Assembly: GCA_964574635.1 (NCBI GenBank)
Contig: CAZNOG010000015.1
Location: 1 to 64,000 of the forward strand
Direction of reading: 5' to 3'
DNA length: 64,000 bases
Origin: CAZNOG01 sp964574635
Lineage (GTDB): Bacteria; Bacteroidota; Bacteroidia; Flavobacteriales_D; Cryomorphaceae
The notes beneath the pieces are model-generated. The model was not told where the DNA came from. It saw only the letters and a list, made by a program, of their open reading frames with translations, and did no database searches. A program made the translations under genes and the position numbers. Of the stretch, positions 18,354-28,139 are shown piece after piece (position 1 is the stretch's first letter; each line of letters begins with the position of its first letter).

Positions 18354-18454
18354 GACGGCCAAAAGTAAGTAAAGAAAGGCATTGGTACGCCTTGGTGGCC
18401 GGAGGGGAAGCCTCGCCGGGGTGAATTTGCGCGGGCAATGGCGAATGCATTGCT

Positions 18455-18462
18455 TACATTTG
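18455..18462 (+). promoter_or_regulatory. -7 box (TACATTTG) for the oxidoreductase gene
   Basis: TACATTTG matches the phylum consensus and lies 15 bases before the ATG at 18478; a TTTG at 18426-18429 may be the -33 element, though the spacing is longer than usual. Confidence 0.5.
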
Positions 18463-18477
18463 CGAAAAACGAGAATC

Positions 18478-19467
18478 ATGGTGAAGATCGGAGTCTTCGG
18501 CGCCGGCCATCTGGGCAAAATTCACATCAAACTGCTGAAGCAAATCGACGCTTTCGAGGTGGTGGGTTTTTACGATCCCGACGAAAGGGTGGCCACGGAA
18601 GCGTCGCAAAAACTGAACATCAAAAAATACCCCGATATGGAGTCGCTCATCGCCGATGTCGATGCGGTGGATATCGTGACTCCTACGCTGAATCATTACG
18701 ATTGCGCGGTGCTGGCCCTGCGGAATTTTAAACACGTGTTCATAGAAAAGCCGCTGACCAACACCATCGAAGAGGCCAAATCGCTGATCGACTTGTCTCG
18801 GGAAGCCAACGTGAAAGTGCAGGTGGGCCACGTGGAGAGGTTCAACCCCGCCTTTGTGAAGGTGAAGGAGCACTTGGACAACCCGATGTTTATCGAAACG
18901 CATCGCCTGGCGGAGTTCAACCCTCGCGGTACGGATGTGTCGGTGGTGCTGGATTTGATGATTCACGATTTGGACATCGTATTGTCGGTGGTGAATTCGA
19001 ACATCAAACGGATCAGCGCCAGCGGCGTGGCCATCGTCAGCGACGCACCCGACATCGCCAACGCGCGCTTGGAATTCGACAACGGATGCGTGGCCAATCT
19101 CACCGCCAGCCGATTTTCTCTGAAGAACATGAGGAAATCGCGATTTTTCCAACGCAACGCCTACATAGCGGTGGATTTTCTGAACAAGTCGGCCGAAGTG
19201 GTGAAAATGCGGGACATCGTAGGTGAAGTCGATCCCTTTTCCATGAGCATCGACCTGGGCAACGGGCGGGGAGCCAAAGAGATTTATTTCGAAAAGCCGA
19301 AGATCGAGGAGAACAACGCCATCAAAGATGAACTGACGGCGTTTTCCCGGTCCATTCTCGAAGACACCACGCCGGCGGTGACCGCAGAAGACGGCTACAA
19401 AGCCCTCGATATCGCGTACAAGATTGCCAACCGGTTGGAGATCACTTCACCCTCGCCCGGCAATTAA
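18478..19467 (+). CDS. Gfo/Idh/MocA-family NAD(P)-dependent oxidoreductase
   Basis: A 329-residue sugar-type dehydrogenase: N-terminal Rossmann fold with GVFGAGHLGKIHI, the EKPLTNT motif at about residue 95 (Lys and Pro of the family signature), then the alpha/beta substrate domain with GHVERFNPA and LMIHDLDIV. GHVERFNP resembles UDP-N-acetylglucosamine/galactosamine oxidoreductases of surface polysaccharide pathways. A lipoprotein gene and a polyprenyl glycosylphosphotransferase follow on the same strand, which supports a role in envelope polysaccharide synthesis, but the substrate is not proven. Confidence 0.88.
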   Translation: MVKIGVFGAGHLGKIHIKLLKQIDAFEVVGFYDPDERVATEASQKLNIKKYPDMESLIADVDAVDIVTPTLNHYDCAVLALRNFKHVFIEKPLTNTIEEAKSLIDLSREANVKVQVGHVERFNPAFVKVKEHLDNPMFIETHRLAEFNPRGTDVSVVLDLMIHDLDIVLSVVNSNIKRISASGVAIVSDAPDIANARLEFDNGCVANLTASRFSLKNMRKSRFFQRNAYIAVDFLNKSAEVVKMRDIVGEVDPFSMSIDLGNGRGAKEIYFEKPKIEENNAIKDELTAFSRSILEDTTPAVTAEDGYKALDIAYKIANRLEITSPSPGN

Positions 19468-19591
19468 GTTCGAAGTCCGACAATCCCGGAAGGGTTTGTA
19501 CGTTCTTTTTGAGCGTGGAATCCGTAAAATCGGGCCGAAGCGGGGCACCCCTCAATTTGCCTATTTTTGCGGCTTTGCATTTTCTTGAAAT

Positions 19592-20488
19592 ATGAGATTG
19601 ATTTTACCCGCCGTCGGCGTGTGCCTTCTATTGTTCTTACACGGCTGCGATGTCTTCGACAAGGAAGAAGACATCCCGGGATTCGTGTTCGTCGCTTCGG
19701 CCGAACTCGAAACGGATCCACTGGTTGAAGGTGAGAATACGCACGCCATTACCGACGTACACGTGTTTTACGACGGTGATTTCGCCGGGGCTTACGAACT
19801 GCCCGCCCACATTCCGATCTACGGCCCTGGAGAACGTCGACTCGTTATCGCCCCCGGCATAAAAAACAACGGGATGGGGTCCAACCGCGTCATCTACCCC
19901 TTTTACGACAACACCGATATCGACGTGGAAATCATACCCGAAGCATCGGTTCCGATCACACCCGACAGCGTAGTGGTTTTCAAATATTTCAAAGGCACGA
20001 GCGAAGGGAGTCCAATGCATTTTCTCATCGATGCCTTCGAGCTGCCCGGCAACGTGTGGATACCCCAAAGCGACGACAGCGTGGGCGTGATCAACACCAC
20101 CCAACCGGAGTACGTGCGCTCGGGTTCGGGCGGTGGGTTGGTGGAACTGAACGAATCGCGAAAAAAACTTTTGGTGTACTCGTCGACCGATACGTGGCCC
20201 CTCGAAGACATGCCACGTGGTGTGCCGGTGTATTTGGAAATCGATTTCAAAGGCGACGTGGCCATGGAAATCGGTTTGAGGGTGATCGGCCAAATCAACC
20301 GAAGCGTATTTGTCGTGGGTCTCAATCCGACGCAGGAATGGACCAAGGTTTACGTGGACTTGACCGACGAAATCAACGCTCCCCGGGACGCGACGAATTT
20401 CCAAATACTGTTGAAAGCCGAGAAGCCCGACGGAATGTCGGAAGCGGTGATCGCCATGGACAACATTAAATTGATCTACCCCAAATAG
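19592..20488 (+). CDS. Lipoprotein of unknown function
   Basis: A 298-residue lipoprotein (VCLLLFLHGCDVF lipobox). The mature part is beta-rich; the C-terminal half (about 140-295) resembles a carbohydrate-binding-like jelly roll (FLIDAFELPG..., MEIGLRVIGQINRSVFVVGL, NFQILLKAEKPDG...IAMDNIKLIYP). The gene ends 2 bases before the sugar transferase gene, so the two are surely co-transcribed, which suggests an envelope-polysaccharide link. TATTTTTG at 19562-19569 is a likely -7 box. Confidence 0.8.
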   Translation: MRLILPAVGVCLLLFLHGCDVFDKEEDIPGFVFVASAELETDPLVEGENTHAITDVHVFYDGDFAGAYELPAHIPIYGPGERRLVIAPGIKNNGMGSNRVIYPFYDNTDIDVEIIPEASVPITPDSVVVFKYFKGTSEGSPMHFLIDAFELPGNVWIPQSDDSVGVINTTQPEYVRSGSGGGLVELNESRKKLLVYSSTDTWPLEDMPRGVPVYLEIDFKGDVAMEIGLRVIGQINRSVFVVGLNPTQEWTKVYVDLTDEINAPRDATNFQILLKAEKPDGMSEAVIAMDNIKLIYPK

Positions 20489-20490
20489 AC

Positions 20491-21903
20491 ATGAACCGCA
20501 AGGCACAGGTCACGAAATACTTGCTTTCGGACATCCTCGGGGCTTGTTTGGCGTGGGTTGTATTTTACATTTTCCGCAAAGAGTACATCGAGCCCCTGAA
20601 ATTCGGGTACGACGTGCCCCTGGTGTTCGGCGAGCGCTTCTTTTACGGTCTGGCGTTCATCCCCCTGTTTTGGGTGAGCCTCTACGCCTTGCTCGGGATG
20701 TACCGCAACATCTACCGACGGCACAGGATCAAAGAATTGGGGCAGGTGTTTCTCGCCACGTGCATCGGGGTGGTGATCTTGTTTTTCACCATCATGCTCG
20801 ACGATGAAGTGGCGTACTACCGAAGCTACTACCGCTCGGTGCTCGTGCTGTTTACCGTGCATTTCCTGTTCACCTTCATCGGCAGAATCATTCTCACCAC
20901 GCGCACGGTGAAGATGATCCATTCCCGCAAACTCGGGTTCAACACCATCATCATCGGCGGAAACGAAGGCGCGCTCCAAGCTTTTCGGGAGTTGAAAGAC
21001 TTGACGCCCTCGCCGGGTTTCAAATTCATCGGGTACGTGAGCGTAAACGGCAACGATCAGCTCCTCCAAGACGAACTGCCCTGGCTGGGCACCATGGAAA
21101 ACATTTCATCGGTGATCCGCGACAACCGCGTGGAAGAAGTCATCATCGCCGTGGAAAGCAGCGAGCACAAAAACCTGCGCGGAATCGTGGGGGAGTTGGA
21201 AGGCCACGACCTGAAAATCAAGATCATTCCGGACATCTACGACATCCTCGCCGGCTCTGTGAAAATGACGAGCATCTTCGGAACGCCCTTGCGGGAAATC
21301 AACCCCGAGATCATGCCGGCGTGGCAAATGTTCCTGAAGCGCTTGCTCGATGTCGTGGTTTCTCTCGTGGCCATCGTGGTGTTGCTCCCGGGTTTCCTGA
21401 TATTGGCGATTTTGGTGAAGCTGAGCTCCCCGGGGCCCATCATCTTCAAGCAAGAGCGCATAGGTCGGCACAACAAGCCCTTCTTCATCTATAAGTTCCG
21501 CTCCATGGTGGCCGACGCCGAGGCCGGCGGACCCAAGCTCGCGCACATCGGCGATCCCCGCATCACCCGCATCGGGAGGTTCATGAGAAAAACCAGGCTG
21601 GACGAAATTCCGCAGTTCTTCAACGTCATCAAAGGCGACATGAGTTTGGTGGGCCCCCGACCGGAAAGGCAGTACTTCATCGATCAGATCGTGAAAATCG
21701 CCCCCCATTACCGACATTTGCAAAAAGTGAAACCGGGGATCACCAGTTGGGGCCAAGTGAAATACGGCTACGCGGAAAACGTGGACGAAATGGTGCAGCG
21801 CCTGAAGTACGACGTGCTGTACATCGAAAACATGTCTTTGGCCATCGACTTCAAAATTCTCGCCTATACCCTGCTGACCATTTTAAAAGGAGACGGAAAA
21901 TAA
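20491..21903 (+). CDS. Polyprenyl glycosylphosphotransferase (initiating sugar transferase)
   Basis: Transfers a sugar-1-phosphate to undecaprenyl phosphate to begin exopolysaccharide or O-antigen repeat units. The 470-residue layout is that of WbaP/WcaJ: four membrane helices (about 10-125), a CoA-binding-like domain (about 145-260), a membrane hairpin and the bacterial sugar transferase domain (about 285-470) with SSPGPIIFKQERIGR, FFIYKFRSM, RLDEIPQFFNVIKGDMS and LVGPRPE. It lies 2 bases after the lipoprotein gene. No flippase or polymerase is in the window. Confidence 0.93.
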   Translation: MNRKAQVTKYLLSDILGACLAWVVFYIFRKEYIEPLKFGYDVPLVFGERFFYGLAFIPLFWVSLYALLGMYRNIYRRHRIKELGQVFLATCIGVVILFFTIMLDDEVAYYRSYYRSVLVLFTVHFLFTFIGRIILTTRTVKMIHSRKLGFNTIIIGGNEGALQAFRELKDLTPSPGFKFIGYVSVNGNDQLLQDELPWLGTMENISSVIRDNRVEEVIIAVESSEHKNLRGIVGELEGHDLKIKIIPDIYDILAGSVKMTSIFGTPLREINPEIMPAWQMFLKRLLDVVVSLVAIVVLLPGFLILAILVKLSSPGPIIFKQERIGRHNKPFFIYKFRSMVADAEAGGPKLAHIGDPRITRIGRFMRKTRLDEIPQFFNVIKGDMSLVGPRPERQYFIDQIVKIAPHYRHLQKVKPGITSWGQVKYGYAENVDEMVQRLKYDVLYIENMSLAIDFKILAYTLLTILKGDGK

Positions 21904-21936
21904 ACCCGGCGGCAGGAATTTTCGGATGGAACGTTC

Positions 21937-21952
21937 AACCCACAAAAACCCC
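21937..21952 (+). repeat. Copy of dispersed motif (AACCCACAAAAACCCC)
   Basis: Lies 12 bases upstream of the 3-hydroxybutyryl-CoA dehydrogenase start, just before a TATAATAC sequence. Confidence 0.5.
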
Positions 21953-21963
21953 TATAATACAGC

Positions 21964-22857
21964 ATGGAAAACATTACTGTGATCGGTGCGGGCACCATGG
22001 GCAATGGCATTGCGCACGTGTTCGCTCAAAACGGATTTAAAGTAAACTTGGTGGATGTAAACGCCGAAGCGCTGGAGCGCGCGGTGAAAACCATAGGCAA
22101 AAACCTGGACCGCATGGTGGCCCGGGAAAAATTGACCGAAGAACAAAAATCGGAAACGCTGCAACGCCTCACCACCACCACCGACATGAAGGAGGGGGTG
22201 AAGAATGCCGCCCTCGTGGTGGAAGCCGCCACGGAAAACGAGGACCTGAAACTGAAAATTTTCCGACAGCTCGACGAGCTTTCTCCCAAAGACGCCGTCT
22301 TGGCCACCAACACTTCTTCCATTCCCATTACGCGCATCGCCGCGGTGACCGACCGACCCGAAAAAGTGATCGGGATGCACTTCATGAACCCGGTGCCGGT
22401 GATGAAACTCGTGGAAGTGATCAGGGGCTATTCCACCTCCAACGCCACCACCGAGACCGTGATGGACGTGTCGAAGAAACTCGGTAAAGCACCCGTGGAA
22501 GTCAACGACTACCCGGGATTCGTGGCCAACCGGGTGCTGATGCCCATGATCAACGAGGCCATCACCACACTGCACGAAGGCGTGGCCGGCGTGGAAGAAA
22601 TCGATACCGTGATGAAATTGGGCATGGCCCACCCCATGGGTCCGCTTCAACTCGCCGATTTCATCGGGTTGGATGTGTGTCTGAGTATTCTGCGCGTGAT
22701 GTACGAAGGCTTCGGAAGACCGCACCACGCCCCCTGTCCCCTGCTGGTGAACATGGTGAGCGCGGGAAATCTCGGCGTGAAGTCGGGTGAGGGATTTTAT
22801 AAATACACCCCCGGCTCCAAAGAATCGGTCGTTTCCGACAAGTTTTCAAAACGCTGA
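21964..22857 (+). CDS. 3-hydroxybutyryl-CoA dehydrogenase
   Basis: NAD(P)-dependent enzyme that interconverts 3-hydroxyacyl-CoA and acetoacetyl-CoA in fatty-acid breakdown or butyrate-type metabolism. The 297-residue protein has the Rossmann motif GAGTMGNGIAH, ATNTSSIPIT and GMHFMNPVPVMKLVE (catalytic His), NDYPGFVANRVLMPM, and the C-terminal HPMGPLQLADFIGLD. The length fits the single-function enzyme rather than FadB. A copy of the dispersed motif and TATAAT lie directly upstream. Confidence 0.95.
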   Translation: MENITVIGAGTMGNGIAHVFAQNGFKVNLVDVNAEALERAVKTIGKNLDRMVAREKLTEEQKSETLQRLTTTTDMKEGVKNAALVVEAATENEDLKLKIFRQLDELSPKDAVLATNTSSIPITRIAAVTDRPEKVIGMHFMNPVPVMKLVEVIRGYSTSNATTETVMDVSKKLGKAPVEVNDYPGFVANRVLMPMINEAITTLHEGVAGVEEIDTVMKLGMAHPMGPLQLADFIGLDVCLSILRVMYEGFGRPHHAPCPLLVNMVSAGNLGVKSGEGFYKYTPGSKESVVSDKFSKR

Positions 22858-22897
22858 TCGGCGCCCGGCAGAGCGCCCATAAGAAAAGGGAAAAGGT

Positions 22898-23629
22898 TCA
22901 GCCGTCGGATTGCCTTCGCAACTGTCGGCGCTTTTCCCTTTCTATTTGCCGTTTCAGGCGGTCAGACTTGTTTTGCAGCACTTCGTGCGCGGCGGCCGTC
23001 TTCACCTCCCTTTTGTCCACCGGAATCAAACCGGCCTCGATCTGCATGACGATTTCTTCCACCATCATGTCTTCGTCGCTGTTGTCGGGATCGTAATTCG
23101 CCTTCAAGTCGGTACCGAAAAGCTTGGCGATGCCCTGCCACATGAAGGCGGTGAATCCGCTCTTCAAATCCTTGATCAACTCGTAGCTGGTGGAGCCGGT
23201 CTCCCGGTCGATGAGTTTGAGCAGCACCCGACCCTGGCTGATGGTCATTTTTCGGATATCCCCTTCGAATTCGGCCATGAGTTCCTCTTCGGCCTTGTCC
23301 ATATACGCTTTGCGCTCGGCTTCAGTTTCGAGGGTTTCTAAATTCCGGTTGTATTCGTGGATCAACTCTCCGGCCACTTTGGCGTAGGGGTACGTCTTCA
23401 CGATGTTGCGGTGCAGTTTCGTCCACCGCCGCTTGTGCCGCTGACTTCTCCACTCTCTCTCCGAAAAAACCAAGGTCGGATTCAGCGTCACCACGGGAAT
23501 GGTATCGCCGTCCACCACGGTGGTTTCCAGAAAGTAAAGCCCGTCGTGAACCACGACTTTTGACGGGGCTTGGGCGTGTGAGGCAAGCCCTCCGAGGCAA
23601 AAAATCAATATGGCGATCACAAGACGCAT
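22898..23629 (-). CDS. DUF4294-family secreted protein
   Basis: A 243-residue protein with a signal peptide (IAILIFCLGGLASHAQ). The segment WTKLHRNIVKTYPYAKVAGE and the following KMTISQGRVLLKLIDRETG match what I recall of DUF4294, a Bacteroidota-specific family of unknown function. The C terminus (about 205-243) is a highly basic, helical tail. The start was set at the signal peptide (23629). Confidence 0.8.
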   Translation of the reverse strand: MRLVIAILIFCLGGLASHAQAPSKVVVHDGLYFLETTVVDGDTIPVVTLNPTLVFSEREWRSQRHKRRWTKLHRNIVKTYPYAKVAGELIHEYNRNLETLETEAERKAYMDKAEEELMAEFEGDIRKMTISQGRVLLKLIDRETGSTSYELIKDLKSGFTAFMWQGIAKLFGTDLKANYDPDNSDEDMMVEEIVMQIEAGLIPVDKREVKTAAAHEVLQNKSDRLKRQIEREKRRQLRRQSDG

Positions 23630-23754
23630 GCTACCCTCAAACGTCGGATGGTGTACGATTGTTATACCCGACAAGATAGCAAATTACGCGCCGGTCGCCG
23701 CGTGGCACGACCGTGAAACATAATCGGTTGTGGGCAGGCTTTACCGGACCGCAC

Positions 23755-24945
23755 TCAGGACAGTACTTCCTTCACCTTGTCGGCGGCTTCCTGCAGAAGC
23801 ACGGCGGAGTGCACTTTCAGGCCCGAATCGTCGATGAGTTGCTTGGCCTCTTCGGCGTTGGTTCCCTGCAATCGAACGATGATGGGAATGTCGATATCAC
23901 CGATGTTCTTGTACGCGTCGACGATTCCTTGCGCCACGCGGTCGCACCGTACGATACCGCCGAAGATGTTGACCAAAATAGCCTTTACGTTCTTGTCTTT
24001 CAGGATAATTCGGAAGGCCGTTTCCACGCGTTTGGCATCGGCGGTTCCCCCTACGTCGAGGAAGTTGGCCGGCTCTCCGCCCGAAAGTTTGATGATGTCC
24101 ATGGTCGCCATGGCCAGTCCGGCACCGTTTACCATGCACCCCACGTTTCCTTCGAGCTGCACGTAATTCAATCCGGCCTCGCCGGCTTCCACTTCCACCG
24201 GGTCTTCTTCGGACAGGTCTCGCATTTCGGCGTAGTCCGGGTGGCGGTACAGTGCGCTGTTGTCCAGCGTCACCTTGGCGTCCACCGCGATGATGCGGTC
24301 GTCTGAAGTTTTCAACACGGGGTTGATTTCAAACAAGCTGGCATCGCTGCCCACGTACGCGTCGTACAGCGACTTGACGAACTTCGTCATCTCTTTGAAC
24401 GCCTTGCCTTCCAGCCCCAAATTGTAGGCGATCTTGCGGCATTGGAATCCTTGGATGCCCAACCCGGGATCCACCTCTTCCATGAATATTTTCTCCGGGG
24501 TTTCCTCGGCCACGGTCTCGATGTCCATACCTCCTTCGGTAGAATACATGATGGCCACCTTGTCTTTGGCGCGGTCCAGAAGCACCGACATGTAGATTTC
24601 CTTCGGTTCGGAATCGCCGGGGTAGTACACGTCCTCGGCCACCAGCACCTTGGAAACCAATTTGCCCTCCGGCGGTGTTTGCGGGGTGACGAGTTGCATC
24701 CCCAATATCTTTCCCGCCACGTCTTTCACCTCGTCGAGGTTCTTGGCGATTTTCACTCCTCCGCCCTTGCCGCGCCCTCCGGCGTGAATTTGGGCTTTGA
24801 TCACGTACCAGTCCGACCCCGTTTTTTCATTGATTTCCTTGGCGGCGTTCACCGCATCCTGAGCCGTATCCGCCACAATGCCACGTTGTACGGCCACTCC
24901 ATATGATTCCAGAATCGATTTTCCCTGGTATTCGTGTAAGTTCAT
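23755..24945 (-). CDS. sucC: Succinyl-CoA synthetase beta subunit
   Basis: ATP-grasp subunit that, with SucD, converts succinyl-CoA to succinate with substrate-level phosphorylation in the TCA cycle. The 396-residue product matches the family: MNLHEYQGKSILESYGV at the N terminus, AQIHAGGRGKGGGVK (ATP-grasp loop), FEINPVLKT, and the C-terminal LVNIFGGIVRCD ligase motif. sucD is not adjacent in the window, as is usual in many Bacteroidota. A TATATTTG promoter box is 22 bases upstream. Confidence 0.97.
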   Translation of the reverse strand: MNLHEYQGKSILESYGVAVQRGIVADTAQDAVNAAKEINEKTGSDWYVIKAQIHAGGRGKGGGVKIAKNLDEVKDVAGKILGMQLVTPQTPPEGKLVSKVLVAEDVYYPGDSEPKEIYMSVLLDRAKDKVAIMYSTEGGMDIETVAEETPEKIFMEEVDPGLGIQGFQCRKIAYNLGLEGKAFKEMTKFVKSLYDAYVGSDASLFEINPVLKTSDDRIIAVDAKVTLDNSALYRHPDYAEMRDLSEEDPVEVEAGEAGLNYVQLEGNVGCMVNGAGLAMATMDIIKLSGGEPANFLDVGGTADAKRVETAFRIILKDKNVKAILVNIFGGIVRCDRVAQGIVDAYKNIGDIDIPIIVRLQGTNAEEAKQLIDDSGLKVHSAVLLQEAADKVKEVLS

Positions 24946-24967
24946 GATCGCTGTTTTTTATGCGCCG

Positions 24968-24975
24968 CAAATATA
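24968..24975 (-). promoter_or_regulatory. -7 box (TATATTTG) for sucC
   Basis: Perfect TAnnTTTG followed by C on the minus strand, 22 bases before the sucC ATG. Confidence 0.6.
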
Positions 24976-25129
24976 CAATTGCCGTGCGGATTACCACCGT
25001 TTCGCTGCGATACTCGCCTCCCTTTCCGGTCGATTTTCGTGTGGGCGTGCCCCGAAATCGACTGAAATCACACCTTCGCACCCGTTTCAAGTTTTCCTTC
25101 CGCCTTTTGTCCTTCTCAAAGAGCGGGTC

Positions 25130-25335
25130 GGGCTGTCCGCTATATCCACCCCCGATTTTCGGCGGGAATCCAAGGGCGGGATAAGGAGCTCAATCCATCG
25201 CTCTTCCCCGCCGTGGATTCCATCGCCGAGCACCGGGGGTGGGATGCCGCTTCCATCCCTCACGCAACCGGACGTGGGCCTTGGAGTCAGGGATTGCCGC
25301 AACCCACGGCCATCAAACAATCGATTTCGGCCTTG
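25130..25335 (-). repeat. Intergenic GC-rich element, copy C
   Basis: In the 462-base gap between sucC and the DUF5686 gene. Read on the minus strand it contains GCGTGAGGGATGGAAGCGG and then CATCCCACCCCCGG (core complement at 25233-25265), followed by more inverted repeats. It aligns loosely with copy B (GCGTGATAAAGGCGGTAGAC). No gene is present in the gap; the far side carries the promoter at 25359. Confidence 0.45.
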
Positions 25336-25358
25336 TGGAAATGCGAGGTGATAACGCA

Positions 25359-25366
25359 TATCTTTG
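25359..25366 (+). promoter_or_regulatory. -7 box (TATCTTTG) for the DUF5686 gene
   Basis: TATCTTTGGC with a TTG at 25333-25335 as possible -33 element. The predicted transcript start near 25373 excludes in-frame start codons farther upstream and supports the ATG at 25408. Confidence 0.55.
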
Positions 25367-25407
25367 GCGACTGTGTTTTACCGAAAGCCTCACTCCCACC
25401 GCTCCGC

Positions 25408-28035
25408 ATGAATGGATTCCCTTTTCATACGCCCATCCGCCCCGCGTTATTTTTCCGGGGATGGTTGGCCGCAATGGCAACCCTCTTGGCCGTTCACTGC
25501 GCATCCGCACAGGGAATTCGAGGCAAGATCATTTCCTCCGACGGTGCGCCCCTGTCCTTCGCGACCATTTTCATCCACGAAACCGGTTCGGGAACCTCCG
25601 CCAACGGGGAAGGCCGGTACGAAATCGCCTTGGAGCCCGGCACCTACCGACTCGATTTCCGCCATCTGGGCTACAAGCCTGTACCCGAAACCATTACGGT
25701 GACCGACGAGTGGCTGGAACGAGACGTCGTTCTCCAATCCCAAACCTATACCCTTCTGGGCGGCGAAGTGCATCCCGGCGACGAAGACCCGGCCTACACC
25801 ATCATGCGCAAGGCGATCGCCAAGTCTGCGTACTTTCGCAATCAACTCGACGGGTACACCTGCAAAGTGTACGTGAAGGGCAGCTGGAAATTGAACGACT
25901 ATCTGTGGATCGCCCGCCCCCTCGTAAAAGAAGAGGGAATCGACACAGCCGTCGCATACACGGTGGAAAGCATTACCGAGGTGACTTACACCCGTCCCAA
26001 CAAATACGAACAAAAGGTGCTTCACGTGCGATCCACCGGTACCGAAGCGGAGACGTCGTACATGGATTACATCGCCACGAGTTTTTACTCCGAACACGTG
26101 GCGGGGATACTCTCCCCCCTTTCGAAAAAAGCTTTTGCATTCTACAAATTCCGCTACCTGGGCACATACAGGGAGGGAGATCATCAGGTGGAGAAGATCC
26201 AAGTCATCCCCAGGTTGAAAGGCGAATCGTTTTTCAGCGGCGATCTGCACATCGTCGATGGACTTTGGAACATCCACAGCTTGGATTTCAAAACCACCGT
26301 GGAAAGCATCGAGTTGAAGGCCGTCCAAACCTTCGCACCGGTGGCGGAAAACGTGTGGCTTCCGATATCCCACCGGTATTTCGGTACGGCGAAAATCATG
26401 GGATTCGAATTTGAATTCAACTACATCGCCGCGGTCAGCGATTACGAAGTCCGGCTCAACCAAGACCTCAATCACGACCTCACCGTGCTCGATGAGAAAA
26501 AGCCCGACGAAGTCGATCGAGTGCCCTCACCGACCGCGACGCCCATCCCCGAGAAAGAAGGGCCGATAAACTACGACACCCTTACCACACGGCAGTTGAG
26601 GAAAGCCCTGGCCGAATACGCCGAGGAGGAGAGAATGAAGAAAGACGAACCCCTCTTGATCGGCGAATCGAGCACCACCGTCGATTCGGCCGCCGCGACC
26701 ATCGATTCCGAGTTTTGGGACAAAGTCAGACCCGTACCGCTGACGACCGCGGAAGTAAAAGGGTACGAGCTCGAAGACAGTCTGGCGAGAGTGCGAGGGG
26801 AATTGCCCGATACCGTGACCAACAGAAAATTCAAATTCGAACAGATTTTCTTCGGCGGCACTCACCACTTCGGGTACGGCCACAGCGTGAAGATCTACAA
26901 TCCGTTGACCACGATTCACTTCAACACGGTAGACGGGTTCAACTGGCAGTACCGCGTGGAATACCAAAAGCTTTTTTCACCCAACAAGACGTTCACCATC
27001 GGTCCGACCTTCCGGTACGCGCACTCCCGCGACAAAGGCACCGGCTTCATCACGTCGACGTATTCAACGGGAAACGCGCTCAACCGCACCACCCTGACGG
27101 CTTCCGGCGGCACCCACTATCGGCAGTTCAACCGCTCCGAGCCCATTTCCGCCTTCACCAATACGATTTCCAGCCTGTTCGTGGAGAAAAATTACATGAA
27201 AATCTACGACCGCGCCTTCGGTGAAATCAAAGCCGAAAGGCAATTCGGCCCGAGGATAAAAGCCGGACTTGGCGCCGAGTACAACCATCGGGAGCAGACG
27301 TACAACACCACGGACTACGCGTGGATCGACTCGAAGTCGGGGGAGTACAAACCCAACATTCCCCGCAGCATCGAATTGCCCGACCCGAGTTTCGGGAAGA
27401 ACGACGCGTTTTTGACCGAGGCCACCATTACTTACTTTCCCAACGGTCGGTATTACCGATCCAACAACCGGCCCTACCTCGTACCCGGTCGTACTTCCTT
27501 CACCCTGCTGTTCAGAAAAGGCATTCCCGATGTCGGAAACGCCACGACCGATTTCGATTTTCTCTCCCTCGAAGCCAAGCACACCTTCACACTGGGAATC
27601 TTCGGTGAACTGAACCTGCGGACGGAGGCGGGAAAATTCCTGACTTCCAAGGAGCTGCCCTTCATGGATTACGCGCATTTCACGGGGAACCAAACCATCT
27701 TCACCCGGTTCAAATACATGAACAGCTACTCCATCATGCCGTACTACGATTTCAGCACGGCCGAAGAATACGTCAGCTCGTACTTGGATTTGAAGATGAA
27801 CCGATTCGTGTTCAGCAGCATTCCGGCGCTGAGAAAAACGGGGCTGACCGAGCACATCCTCTTCAACCACCTCGTTACGCCCCACGTGGATCATTACACC
27901 GAACTCGGCTACAGCGTGGGGAACATCTTCCGCCTCTTCCGAATCGACGTCACCGCCGGACTCCTCGACGGTAAGTACCACGATTTCCGAATTCAACTGG
28001 GTATTACGTCCAACCTCTTCCAACCCCAAGATTGA
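25408..28035 (+). CDS. DUF5686 / carboxypeptidase-regulatory-like outer-membrane protein
   Basis: An 875-residue protein with a signal peptide (LAAMATLLAVHCASAQG), then a carboxypeptidase-regulatory-like beta sandwich (about 35-115: GIRGKIISSDGAPLSFATIF, with GTYRLDFRHLGYKP), then the long DUF5686 region that ends as a predicted outer-membrane barrel. This architecture is widespread in Bacteroidota and its function is unknown. Proline- and acid-rich linker at about 345-440. The start is fixed by the promoter box at 25359 and by the signal peptide. Confidence 0.85.
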   Translation: MNGFPFHTPIRPALFFRGWLAAMATLLAVHCASAQGIRGKIISSDGAPLSFATIFIHETGSGTSANGEGRYEIALEPGTYRLDFRHLGYKPVPETITVTDEWLERDVVLQSQTYTLLGGEVHPGDEDPAYTIMRKAIAKSAYFRNQLDGYTCKVYVKGSWKLNDYLWIARPLVKEEGIDTAVAYTVESITEVTYTRPNKYEQKVLHVRSTGTEAETSYMDYIATSFYSEHVAGILSPLSKKAFAFYKFRYLGTYREGDHQVEKIQVIPRLKGESFFSGDLHIVDGLWNIHSLDFKTTVESIELKAVQTFAPVAENVWLPISHRYFGTAKIMGFEFEFNYIAAVSDYEVRLNQDLNHDLTVLDEKKPDEVDRVPSPTATPIPEKEGPINYDTLTTRQLRKALAEYAEEERMKKDEPLLIGESSTTVDSAAATIDSEFWDKVRPVPLTTAEVKGYELEDSLARVRGELPDTVTNRKFKFEQIFFGGTHHFGYGHSVKIYNPLTTIHFNTVDGFNWQYRVEYQKLFSPNKTFTIGPTFRYAHSRDKGTGFITSTYSTGNALNRTTLTASGGTHYRQFNRSEPISAFTNTISSLFVEKNYMKIYDRAFGEIKAERQFGPRIKAGLGAEYNHREQTYNTTDYAWIDSKSGEYKPNIPRSIELPDPSFGKNDAFLTEATITYFPNGRYYRSNNRPYLVPGRTSFTLLFRKGIPDVGNATTDFDFLSLEAKHTFTLGIFGELNLRTEAGKFLTSKELPFMDYAHFTGNQTIFTRFKYMNSYSIMPYYDFSTAEEYVSSYLDLKMNRFVFSSIPALRKTGLTEHILFNHLVTPHVDHYTELGYSVGNIFRLFRIDVTAGLLDGKYHDFRIQLGITSNLFQPQD

Positions 28036-28126
28036 CGTGTCCGTACCGCGACCGCAGGTAATCACATCCACGAAGGCGGAAATCACACCCGCTTTTCGGA
28101 GAAGAATTTCATTCCCGCCAATGACT

Positions 28127-28134
28127 TAACTTTG
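28127..28134 (+). promoter_or_regulatory. -7 box (TAACTTTG) for the LolD-like gene; leaderless transcript likely
   Basis: TAACTTTGGC ends only 5 bases before the ATG at 28140, so transcription should start at or next to the first codon. Confidence 0.55.
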
Positions 28135-28139
28135 GCGTC

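Noticed and set aside
25213..25407. Upstream extension of the DUF5686 protein
   Set aside because: It crosses the GC-rich repeat element and the promoter box at 25359, and precedes the signal peptide.
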